From positions 24,913,660 through 24,977,659 of the forward strand of contig NC_080048.1 in assembly GCF_026212465.1 (NCBI RefSeq): a stretch of DNA of 64,000 nt, written 5' to 3'. A model generated the notes under the pieces. It searched no databases. It was given only the letters and a program-made list of their open reading frames with translations, and was not told where the DNA came from. Shown here piece by piece: positions 53,111 to 64,000 of this stretch; the stretch's first letter is position 1, and every line of letters starts with the position of its first letter. Origin of the DNA: Amaranthus tricolor. Its lineage: Eukaryota > Streptophyta > Magnoliopsida > Caryophyllales > Amaranthaceae. Position numbers and translations under genes: made by a program.

Positions 53111-54909
53111 CATATAAATATGATTTTCAATTCTATCCACTTCAAAACAATAATATATACTAAATAGTGTTGTGTGCCAAGTTTCGTGCAAAACAAACCA
53201 AGTTTGAGCTACTTTATGTGCGAAAGTGACAAAAAGCATAAAAACCCATAAAATCGTAACTTAACACGTAAATTCTAGCATATGACTATGATTTTCAATT
53301 CTAACCACTTAAACACAATAATAGATACCAAATAGTTTTGTGTGCCATGTTTCGTGCAACAAAAACCAAGTGTGAGATACTATATGCGCGATAGTGCCAA
53401 AAAAGCATCAAAACCTACATAATCGTAACTTAGCACGTAATTTCTAGCATATGAATATGATTGTAAATTCTAACCAATTCAACACAATAATATATACCAA
53501 ATAGTATTGTGTGCCAAGTTTCGTGCAAAACAAACAAGGTTTGAGCTACTTTATCGCGAAAACGCTTAAAAACCCATCAAATCGCCACTTAAGAGCTAAT
53601 TTCTAGCATATGACTATGATTATAAATTCTAACCACTTAAACACAATAATATATATATATATATATAACAAATAGTGTTGAGTGCCAAGTTTCGTGCAAA
53701 ACAAACCAAGTTTGAGCTACTTTATACGCGAAAGAGCCAAAAAAGCTTAAAAACCCATAAAATCGCAACTTAACACGTAATTTCTAGCATATGACTATGA
53801 TTTTGAATTCTAAAAACTTCAAGAGAATAATATTTACCAACTAGTGTTTTGTGCCAAGATTAACACCTAATTTGTAGCATATGACTATGATTTTAAATTC
53901 TAACCACTTCAAAACAATAATATATACCAAATAGTGTTATGTTCAAAGTTTCGTGCAAAACAAACTATGATTGAGCTAATTTATGCGCGAATGTGTTAAA
54001 AAAGCATAAAAACCCATAAATTCGCAACTTAGCACGTAATTTCTAGCATATGAATATGATTTTTAATTCTCACCACTTCAACACAGTAATATATAACAAA
54101 ATAGTTTGAGCTACTTTATGCGCGAAAGTGTCAAAAATGCTGAAAAACCAATAAAATCACAACTTAACATGTAATTTCTAGCTTATGACTACGATTTTTA
54201 ATTCTAACCACTTCAACACAATAAAATATGCGAACTAGTGTTGTGTTCCAAGTTTGGTGCAAAAAAAACTAAGTTTGAGCTACTTCATGCGCGAAAGTGT
54301 TAAAAAAATATAAATACCCATAAAATCGCAACTTAACACGTAATTTTTAGAATATGACAATGATTTTCTATTCTAAGCACTTCAACAAAATAATATATAT
54401 CAAATAATGTTGTGTGCCAAGTTTCGTGCAAAACGAACAAACTTTGAACTACTTTAGGCGTGAAAGTGCCAAAAAGGCTTAAAAACCCGTAAAATCATAA
54501 CTTCAAACGTAATTTCAAGCATATTACTATGATTTTAAATTCTAACCACTTCAAAACAATAATATATACCAAATAGTATTGTATGCCAAGTTTCGTGAAA
54601 AACGATCCAAGTTTGAGCTACTTTATGCGCGAAAGTGCCAAAAAAGCATAAAAACCCATAAAATCGTAACTTAACACGTAATATCTAGCATATGACTATG
54701 ATTTTCAATTATAACCACTTCAACACAATAATATATACGAAATAGTGTTGTGTGATAAGTTTCGTGCAAAACAAATCAAGTATGAGCTACTTTATGCGCG
54801 AAAGTGCCAAAAAACCTTAAAAACCCATAAAATCGCAACGTAGCACGTAATTTCTAGCATATGAATATGATTTTCGATTCCAACCACTTCAACACAATAA
54901 TATACACGA
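53111..54909 (-). repeat. Satellite array, subfamily B (minus orientation), second block
   Basis: About 11 monomers of about 169 bp. Several (53250-53870) parallel 49960-50530 in order, indicating a local higher-order repeat. One monomer has a TA expansion (53646-53664). Ends in an inverted junction with subfamily A at 54910. Confidence 0.93.
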
Positions 54910-55611
54910 AATAGTTATATGCTTGAAATTACGTGCTAAGTTCTGTTTTTAAGGTTTTTTAAGCGTTTTTGAAACATTCTCGCATAAAGTAGTTCAAACT
55001 TGGTTTGTTTGGCAAGAAACTTGGAACACAACACTATTAAGTATATATATAGTATTGTGTAGAAATAGTTAGAATAGAAAACAATAGTCATATGCTTGAA
55101 ATTACGTGCTTAGTTGCGTTTTTAAGGTTTTTAAAGCTTTTTTGGCACTTTCTCGCATGAAATAGTTCAAATTTGGTTTGTTTGGCATTAAACTTGGAAG
55201 ACAAGACTATTTGGTATATATTATTGTGTTGAATTGCTACAATCGAAAACAATTGTCATATGTTTGAAATTACGTGCTTAGTTGCGTTTTAATGTTTTTT
55301 AAGCGTTTTTGGCACATCATCCAGAAATTAGTTCAAATTTGGTTTGTTTTGGCGGAAACTTGGCACACAACACTATGTATATATTATTGCGTTGAAATGG
55401 TTAGATTTGAAAATAATCGTCATATGCCTAAAATTACGTGCTTAGTTGCGTTTTTAAGGTTTTTTAAGTAGTTCAAACTTGGTTTGTTTAAACTCGGCAC
55501 ACAACACTATTTGGTAGATATAGTATTGGGTTTAAATGCTTAGAATATAAAACAATAGTCATATGCTTGAAATTACGTGCTTAGTTGCGTTTTTAATGTT
55601 TTTAAAGCGCT
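54910..55611 (+). repeat. Satellite subfamily A block, palindromic unit 1
   Basis: About four monomers, matching 45420-46106 in order, including the monomer with tattaagtatatatatagtattg. Confidence 0.9.
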
Positions 55612-55822
55612 CACTAGTGGAAAAAACCTCATTTACTGCGGATTTTTTGACATAATATGCTGCGATTTTGGCCTCAAACATTAGTGATAGCAGCAGATGG
55701 CCTATTTTAAATTTTGCGGTTTAAAACCGCAGCAGAAAAGTGAACCATATGCTGCGGGTCTCCCTAAAACCGCAGCATATAGTCATGCACTATATGCTGC
55801 GGTTTTAGGGAAGCCCGTACCA

Positions 55823-55905
<83 letters not shown>

Positions 55906-56420
55906 TGCTTTTTTCGTTTAATACTAATAAACAATCCAATAATGTACAATGTAAACAATGATTAATCCAATAATCCAATAATCCAATAATAATCACCAAA
56001 TATCACGAATAATCTCTTTGTAAACTATCGATCGTATATATAATAATATGTACATATACAAATTAAAGTCCTAAATTTAAACTAATTACATTATTTACCA
56101 ATAACAAAAATTAGCAAGATACGCGACAATCTTATCTTTTAACTGGCGCATTTCCCCATCTCTAAAAGGGCGTGTTTCCCTTATAATGTCATATAAAATC
56201 TATAATATAATATTAAATTAAATGATAAATAAACATTAGATTTTACCAATAGTAAATCTATAATATTATAATTTAAGAACGTAACAAATACTTAATGCGT
56301 CAATGTTTTCGACTCCAACCTCCTTCATGGATTGTAAGATAACGTCCATATATTTCAGAGTGTAGTAGCCGCAATCAATAGTATTATAAGCTTGTCGAAA
56401 ACACTAACAGAAAATCGATG
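55612..56420 (-). mobile_element. CACTA end fragment, copy 2 (unit 1)
   Basis: CACTAGTGGAAAAAA terminus, the same subterminal atgctgcggtttt repeats and the same protease remnant on the minus strand (CFRQAYNTIDCGYYTLKYMD). Here the remnant keeps a Cys-x-Arg-Gln start. (ATT)n at 55826-55905. Confidence 0.87.
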
Positions 56421-56988
56421 TTAGTGCCAAAAAAGCTTAATAACCCATAAAATCGTAACTTAGCACGTAATGTTAGTGCCAAATAGTGTTGTGTGCCAAG
56501 TTTCTTGCAAAATAAACCAAATTTGAGCTACTTTAAGCGCGTAAGTGCCAAAAAAGCATAAAAACCAATAAAATCGCAACTTCACACGTAAATTCTAGCA
56601 TATGACTATGATTTTAAATTCTAACCAGTTCAAAACAATAATATATACCAAATAGTGTTATATGCCAAGTTTCGTGCAAAACAAACCAAGTTTGAGCTAC
56701 TTTATGCGCGAAAGTGCCAAAAAAGCATAAAAACCCATAAAATCGTAACTTAACACGTAATATCTAGCATATGACTATGATTTTCAATTATAACCACTTC
56801 AACACAATAATATATACGAAATAGTGTTGTGTGATAAGTTTCGTGCAAAACAAATCAAGTATGAGCTACTTTATGCGCGAAAGTGCCAAAAAACCTTAAA
56901 AACCCATAAAATCGCAACGTAGCACGTAATTTCTAGCATATGAATATGATTTTCGATTCCAACCACTTCAACACAATAATATACACGA
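56421..56988 (-). repeat. Satellite subfamily B block, palindromic unit 1
   Basis: About three monomers. The first is shortened: cacgtaat is followed by gttagtgcc and then aaatagtgttg, a deletion with short filler relative to 46960-47030. Confidence 0.9.
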
Positions 56989-57691
56989 AATAGTCATATG
57001 CTTGAAATTACGTGCTAAGTTCTGTTTTTAAGGTTTTTTAAGCGTTTTTGAAACATTCTCGCATAAAGTAGTTCAAACTTGGTTTGTTTGGCAAGAAACT
57101 TGGAACACAACACTATTAAGTATATATATAGTATTGTGTAGAAATAGTTAGAATAGAAAACAATAGTCATATGCTTGAAATTACGTGCTTAGTTGCGTTT
57201 TTAAGGTTTTTAAAGCTTTTTTGGCACTTTCTCGCATGAAATAGTTCAAATTTGGTTTGTTTGGCATTAAACTTGGAAGACAAGACTATTTGGTATATAT
57301 TATTGTGTTGAATTGCTACAATCGAAAACAATTGTCATATGTTTGAAATTACGTGCTTAGTTGCGTTTTAATGTTTTTTTAAGCGTTTTTGGCACATCAT
57401 CCAGAAATTAGTTCAAATTTGGTTTGTTTTGGCGGAAACTTGGCACACAACACTATGTATATATTATTGCGTTGAAATGGTTAGATTTGAAAATAATCGT
57501 CATATGCCTAAAATTACGTGCTTAGTTGCGTTTTTAAGGTTTTTTAAGTAGTTCAAACTTGGTTTGTTTAAACTCGGCACACAACACTATTTGGTAGATA
57601 TAGTATTGGGTTTAAATGCTTAGAATATAAAACAATAGTCATATGCTTGAAATTACGTGCTTAGTTGCGTTTTTAATGTTTTTAAAGCGCT
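56989..57691 (+). repeat. Satellite subfamily A block, palindromic unit 2
   Basis: Near-identical to 54910-55611, with one extra T at about 57380. Confidence 0.9.
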
Positions 57692-57902
57692 CACTAGTGG
57701 AAAAAACCTCATTTACTGCGGATTTTTTGACATAATATGCTGCGATTTTGGCCTCAAACATTAGTGATAGCAGCAGATGGCCTATTTTAAATTTTGCGGT
57801 TTAAAACCGCAGCAGAAAAGTGAACCATATGCTGCGGGTCTCCCTAAAACCGCAGCATATAGTCATGCACTATATGCTGCGGTTTTAGGGAAGCCCGTAG
57901 CA

Positions 57903-57961
<59 letters not shown>

Positions 57962-58480
57962 TGCTTTTTTCGTTTAATACTAATAAACAATCCAATAACG
58001 TACAATGTAAACAATGATTAATCCAATAATCCAATAATCCAATAATAATCACCAAATATCACGAATAATCTCTTTGTAAACTATCGATCGTATATATAAT
58101 AATATGTACATATACAAATTAAAGTCCTAAATTTAAACTAATTACATTATTTACCAATAACAAAAATTAGCAAGATACGCGACAATCTTATCTTTTAACT
58201 GGCGCATTTCCCCATCTCTAAAAGGGCGTGTTTCCCTTATAATGTCATATAAAATCTATAATATAATATTAAATTAAATGATAAATAAACATTAGATTTT
58301 ACCAATAGTAAATCTATAATATTATAATTTAAGAACGTAACAAATACTTAATGCGTCAATGTTTTCGACTCCAACCTCCTTCATGGATTGTAAGATATCG
58401 TCCATATATTTCAGAGTGTAGTAGCCGCAATCAACGGTATTATAAGCTTGTCGAAAACACTAACAGAAAATCGATGTTAG
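57692..58480 (-). mobile_element. CACTA end fragment, copy 3 (unit 2)
   Basis: As copy 2, with (ATT)n at 57906-57962 and a few substitutions. The protease remnant DCGYYTLKYMDDI is present on the minus strand. Confidence 0.87.
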
Positions 58481-59044
58481 TGCCAAAAAAGCTTAATAAC
58501 CCATAAAATCGTAACTTAGCACATAATGTTAGTGCCAAATAGTGTTGTGTGCCAAGTTTCTTGCAAAATAAACCAAATTTGAGCTACTTTAAGCGCGTAA
58601 GTGCCAAAAAAGCATAAAAACCAATAAAATCGCAACTTCACACGTAAATTCTAGCATATGACTATGATTTTAATTTCTAACCAGTTCAAAACAATAATAT
58701 ATACCAAATAGTGTTATATGCCAAGTTTCGTGCAAAACAAACCAAGTTTGAGCTACTTTATGCGCGAAAGTGCCAAAAAAGCATAAAAACCCATAAAATC
58801 GTAACTTAACACGTAATATCTAGCATATGACTATGATTTTCAATTATAACCACTTCAACACAATAATATATACGAAATAGTGTTGTGTGATAAGTTTCGT
58901 GCAAAACAAATCAAGTATGAGCTTCTTTATGCGCGAAAGTGCCAAAAAACCTTAAAAACCCATAAAATCGCAACGTAGCACGTAATTTCTAGCATATGAA
59001 TATGATTTTCGATTCCAACCACTTCAACACAATAATATACACGA
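58481..59044 (-). repeat. Satellite subfamily B block, palindromic unit 2
   Basis: Same deletion and filler (gttagtgcc near 58527) as in unit 1. Ends at the inverted junction 59045. Confidence 0.9.
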
Positions 59045-59746
59045 AATAGTCATATGCTTGAAATTACGTGCTAAGTTCTGTTTTTAAGGTTTTTTAAGCG
59101 TTTTTGAAACATTCTCGCATAAAGTAGTTCAAACTTGGTTTGTTTGGCAAGAAACTTGGAACACAACACTATTAAGTATATATATAGTATTGTGTAGAAA
59201 TAGTTAGAATAGAAAACAATAGTCATATGCTTGAAATTACGTGCTTAGTTGCGTTTTTAAGGTTTTTAAAGCTTTTTTGGCACTTTCTCGCATGAAATAG
59301 TTCAAATTTGGTTTGTTTGGCATTAAACTTGGAAGACAAGACTATTTGGTATATATTATTGTGTTGAATTGCTACAATCGAAAACAATTGTCATATGTTT
59401 GAAATTACGTGCTTAGTTGCGTTTTAATGTTTTTTAAGCGTTTTTGGCACATCATCCAGAAATTAGTTCAAATTTGGTTTGTTTTGGCGGAAACTTGGCA
59501 CACAACACTATGTATATATAATTGCGTTGAAATGGTTAGATTTGAAAATAATCGTCATATGCCTAAAATTACGTGCTTAGTTGCGTTTTTAAGGTTTTTT
59601 AAGTAGTTCAAACTTGGTTTGTTTAAACTCGGCACACAACACTATTTGGTAGATATAGTATTGGGTTTAAATGCTTAGAATATAAAACAATAGTCATATG
59701 CTTGAAATTACGTGCTTAGTTGCGTTTTTAATGTTTTTAAAGCGCT
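59045..59746 (+). repeat. Satellite subfamily A block, palindromic unit 3
   Basis: Near-identical to units 1 and 2. Confidence 0.9.
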
Positions 59747-59957
59747 CACTAGTGTAAAAAACCTCATTTACTGCGGATTTTTTGACATAATATGCTGCGA
59801 TTTTGGCCTCAAACATTAGTGATAGCAGCAGATGGCCTATTTTAAATTTTGCGGTTTAAAACCGCAGCAGAAAAGTGAACCATATGCTGCGGGTCTCCCT
59901 AAAACCGCAGCATATAGTCATGCACTATATGCTGCGGTTTTAGGGAAGCCCGTAGCA

Positions 59958-60028
<71 letters not shown>

Positions 60029-60540
60029 TGCTTTTTTCGTTTAATACTAATAAACAATCCAATAATGTACAATGTAAACAATGATTAATCCAATAATCCA
60101 ATAATCCAATAATAATCACCAAATATCATGAATAATCTCTTTGTAAACTATCGATCGTATATATAATAATATGTACATATACAAATTAAAGTCCTAAATT
60201 TAAACTAATTACATTATTTACCAATAACAAAAATTAGCAAGATACGCGACAATCTTATCTTTTAACTGGCGCATTTCCCCATCTCTAAAAGGGCGTGTTT
60301 CCCTTATAATGTCATATAAAATCTATAATATAATATTAAATTAAATGATAAATAAACATTAGATTTTACCAATAGTAAATCTATAATATTATAATTTAAG
60401 AACGTAACAAATACTTAATGCGTCAATGTTTTCAACTCCAACCTCCTTCATGGATTGTAAGATATCGTCCATATATTTCAGAGTGTAGTAGCCGCAATCA
60501 ACGGTATTATAAGCTTGTCGAAAACACTAACAGAAAATCG
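59747..60540 (-). mobile_element. CACTA end fragment, copy 4 (unit 3)
   Basis: Terminus mutated to CACTAGTGTAAAA. Subterminal repeats, (ATT)n at 59961-60029 and the Ulp1-like remnant as in the other copies. Confidence 0.87.
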
Positions 60541-63500
60541 ATGTTAGTGCCAAAAAAGCTTAATAACCCATAAAATCGTAACTTAGCACGTAATGTTAGT
60601 GCCAAATAGTGTTGTGTGCCAAGTTTCTTGCAAAATAAACCAACTTTGAGCTACTTTAAGCGCGTAAGTGCCAAAAAAGCATAAAAACCAATAAAATCGC
60701 AACTTCACACGTAAATTCTAGCATAAGACTATGATTTTAAATTCTAACCAGTTCAAAACAATAATATATACCAAATAGTGTAATATGCCAAGTTTCGTGC
60801 AAAACAAACCAAGTTTGAGCTACTTTTTGCGCTAAAGTGCCAAAAAAGCTTAAAAACCCATAAAATCGCAACTTAACACGTAATTTCTAGCATTTGACTA
60901 TGATTTTCAATTCTATCCACTTCAATACAATAATATATACCAAATAGTGTTGCGTGCCAAGTTTCGTGCAAAACAAACCAAGTTTTACTTTATGCGCGAA
61001 AGTGCCAAAAACTTAAAAACCCATAAAATCGCAACTTAACATGTAATTTCTAATGCCAAAAAACTTAAAAACCCATAAAATAGCAACTTAACACGTAATT
61101 TCTCACATATAACTATGATTTTCAATTATAACCACTTAGACACAATAATATAGACCAAATAGTGTTGTGTGCAAAGTTTCATGCAAAACAAACCAAGTTT
61201 AAGCTACTTTATGCGCGAAAGTGCCAAAAACGCTTAAAAAACCCATATAATCGCAACTTAACACGTAATGTCTAGTATATGACCATGATTTTCAATTCTA
61301 ACCACTTCAACACAATAATATATAACAAATAGTGTTGTGTGTCAAGTTTCATGGAAAAAAAAAACAATGTTTGAGCTACTTTATGCGCGAAAGTGCCAAA
61401 AAGCCTTCGAAACCCATAAAATCGCAACTTAAAAGGAAGTTTCTAACATATGACTATGATTTTCAATTCTAACAACTTCAACACAATAATATATACCAAA
61501 TAGTGTTGTGTGCCAAATTTTTTGCAAAACAAGCCAAGTTTGAGCTTCTTTATGCGCGAAAGTGACAAAAAAGCTTAAAAACCCATAAATTCGAAACTTA
61601 AAACGTAATTTCTAGCATATGACAATGATTTTTCAATTCTAACCACTTCAACACATTAATATATACGAAATAGTATTGTGTGCCAAGTTTCGTGCAAAAC
61701 AAACAAAGTTTGAGCTACTTTATGCGCGAAACTGATAAAAAAGCTTAAAAACCCATAAAATCACAACTTAACACGTAATTTCTATCATATGACTAAGAAT
61801 TTCAATTCAAGCCACTTTAACACAATAATGTATACCAAATAGTGTTGTGTGCCTTGTTTTGTGCAAAATAAACCAACTTTGAGCTACTTTATGCGTGATA
61901 GTGCCAAAAAAGCTTAAAAACCCATAAAATCGTAACTTCACACGTAATTTCTAGCATATTACAATGATTTTAAATTCTAACCACTTCAATACAATAATAT
62001 ATACCAAATAATGTAGTATGCCAAGTTTCGTGCAAAACAAACCAAGTTTGAACTACTTTATGCGCGAAAGTTTTAAAGAAGCATAAAAACCTATAAAAAC
62101 ACAACATAGCATGTAATATCTAGCATATTACTATGATTTTAAATTCGATTCACTTCAAAACAATAATATATACCAAATAGTGTTGTGTGCGAAGTTTCGT
62201 ACAAAAAAACCATGTTTGAGCTACATTATCCGCGAAAGGGCCAAAAAAGCTTAAAAGCCTATAAAATCGGAACTTAACACGTAATTTCTAGCATATGACT
62301 ATGATTTTCAATTCTAACAACTTCAACACAATAATCTATACCAAATAGTATTGTGTGCAAAGTTTCGTGCAAAATAAATCATGTTTGAACTACTTTATAC
62401 GCGAAAGTGCCAAAAAAGATTAAAAACCCATAAAATCGCAACTTAGCACGTAATTTCTAGCATATGAATATGATTTTAAATTCTAACTACAATATACACC
62501 AAATAGTTTTGTTGCCTTTTTTCGTGCAAAACAAATAAAGTTTGAACTACTCTATGCGCGAAAGTGCGAAAAACGTTTACAAACCTATAAAATTGCAGCT
62601 TAACACGTAATTTCTTGCAAATGAATATGATTATCAATTATAACCACTTCAACACAATAATATATACCAAATAAAGTTTGAATTACTTTATGCGCGAAAG
62701 TGCCAAAAAGCATAAAAACCCATAAAATCACAACATAACACCTAATTTGTAGCATATGACTAGGATTTTAAATTTTAACCACTTCAAAACAATAATATAT
62801 ACCAAATAGTGTTGTGTTCCAAGTTTCGTGCAAAACAAACTAAGTTTGAGCTACTTTATGTTCGAAAGTGCCAAAAAAGCTTAAAAACCCATAAAATCGC
62901 AATTTTGCACGTAATTTCTAGCATATAAATATGATTTTCAATTCTAACCACTTCAACACAATAATATACACCAAATAGTGTTGTGTGCCAAGTTTCGTGC
63001 AAAACAAACTTATAAATTTGAGCTACTTTATGCGCGACAGTGCCAAAAACCTTAAAAATTCCATAAAGACGCAACTTAGCACGTAATTTCTAACATATGA
63101 ATATGATTTTCAATTCTATCCACTTCAAAACAATAATATATTCCAAATAGTGTTTTTTGCCATGTTTCATGCAAAACAAACCAAGTGTGAGGTACTTTAT
63201 GTGTGAAAGTGCCAGAAAGCATTAAAACCCATAAAATCGCAATTTAGCCCGTAATTTCTAGCATATGAATATTATTTTTAATTCTCTCCACTTCAACACA
63301 ATAATATATAACAAATACTGTTCTCTGCGAAGTTTCGTGCAAGAAAAACCAAGTTTAATTTATGCGCAAAAGTGCCACGAAAGCTAAAAAGCCATATAAT
63401 TGCAACTTCACACGTAATTTCTAGCATATGACTGTGATTTTTAATTCTAACCACTTCAACACAAGAATATATACCAAATAGTGTTGTGTGCCAAGTTTCA

Positions 63501-64000
63501 TGCAAAACACACAAAGTTTGAGCTACTTTATGCACGAAAGTGCCAAAAATGCATAAAAACCCATTAAATCGTAACTTAACACGTAAATTCTAGCATATGA
63601 CAATGGTTTTCAATACTTACCACTTAAATACAAAAATAGATACCAATAGATTTGTGTGCCAAGTTTCGTGCAACACAAACCAAGTGTAAGATACATTATG
63701 CGCGAAAGTGCCAAAAAAGCATAAAAACCTACAAAATCGCAACTTAACACGTAATTTCTAGCATATAACTATGATTTTGAATTCTAAAAACATCAAGAAA
63801 ATAATATTTACCAACTAGTCTTTTGTGCCAAGTTTAGTGCAAAACAAACCAAGATTGAGCTACTTTATGCACGAAAGAGATAAAAAAGCTCAAAAACCCA
63901 TAAAAAGAGATAAAAAAGCTCAAAAACCCATAAAATATCAAATTAACACCTAATTTGTAGCATATGACTATGATTTTAAATTCTAAACACTTCAAAACAA
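60541..64000 (-). repeat. Satellite array, subfamily B, third block (runs off the window)
   Basis: About 20 monomers. The start has the same gttagtgcc filler as units 1-2. From about 60780 it follows 47195-50110 monomer by monomer to about 63740, then joins monomers like 53765-53870. Small tandem duplications occur at 61010-61090 and 63873-63920. It continues beyond the window. Confidence 0.93.

Larger units (their letters stand above)
54600..60780. repeat. Three tandem palindromic units: A satellite - CACTA fragment - B satellite
   Basis: The unit starting at the A/B junction recurs at 54910, 56989 and 59045 (periods 2,079 and 2,056 bp). Each has about 700 bp of A monomers (plus), a CACTA end fragment of about 800 bp, then about 560 bp of B monomers (minus). 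The copies are nearly identical by eye. The period difference of 23 bp equals the difference in the internal (ATT)n tract (80 against 57 bp). The tandem homology begins upstream near 54600 and ends near 60780, where copy 3 passes into an array like 47195 onward. Confidence 0.93.

Noticed and set aside
55697..60081. Frames with poly-Leu or poly-Ile runs in the CACTA copies
   Set aside because: They read the (ATT)n microsatellite and the subterminal repeats; no support for a protein.
38618..64000. Short frames of the type HKVVQTWF...HETWHTTLFGIYYCVE
   Set aside because: They recur with each satellite monomer. The 169-bp period is not a multiple of three and stops appear at every copy, so no protein is encoded.

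Overview
This window is nuclear DNA from a flowering plant. It holds one interrupted eudicot-type gene with GT-AG introns, followed by about 56 kb of nested LTR retrotransposons, DNA-transposon fragments and a satellite with a monomer of about 169 bp. I cannot name the species. The Copia families resemble ones I associate with Amaranthaceae-type genomes, but that is only an impression.

1-7,418 (minus strand): the 5' eight coding exons (948 codons, all phases consistent) of a SUD1/CER9 (Doa10/TEB4-type) ER-membrane RING-CH ubiquitin ligase. The 3' end lies outside the window. Intron 1 carries a 460-bp palindromic Mutator-type MITE with a perfect 9-bp target-site duplication (TSD), and probably a second hAT-like element.

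7,419-16,160: AT-rich intergenic DNA, a probable Ty3/Gypsy LTR remnant, a long (TA)n tract that starts exactly at the TATA region of a reversed Copia LTR fragment, and a gag-only Athila/Tat-like Gypsy element with a tRNA-Asp primer site.

16,160-20,530: an unassigned repeat leading into a minisatellite of about 57 bp. It is interrupted by two solo Copia LTRs in opposite orientations, each with a perfect 5-bp TSD.

20,530-38,617: an old plus-strand SIRE/Maximus-like Copia element (pol, env-like ORF, 3' LTR) without its 5' end. A complete 10-kb minus-strand relative (27,084-37,087, TSD taagt) is inserted in it. The inner element has a 1.4-kb internal inversion that swaps the end of RNase H and the start of the env-like ORF. 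Both reverse transcriptases have lost the first Asp of the YVDD motif, and neither element can be autonomous.

38,618-64,000: satellite DNA. A plus-orientation array (subfamily A) is interrupted by a Gypsy-like solo LTR. A CACTA-transposon end with a Ulp1-like protease remnant marks a switch to a minus-orientation array (subfamily B), which carries a 2.1-kb hAT element with an 8-bp TSD. The A-CACTA-B module recurs as three tandem palindromic units of about 2.06-2.08 kb (54.6-60.8 kb). The B array then resumes as a second copy of 46.9-50.1 kb at an offset of about 13.6 kb. The A/B inverted junctions share a 6-bp AATAGT microhomology. This inverted, TE-centred higher-order satellite structure is the most unusual feature. 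I see no convincing new protein system, no RNA genes and no CRISPR array.
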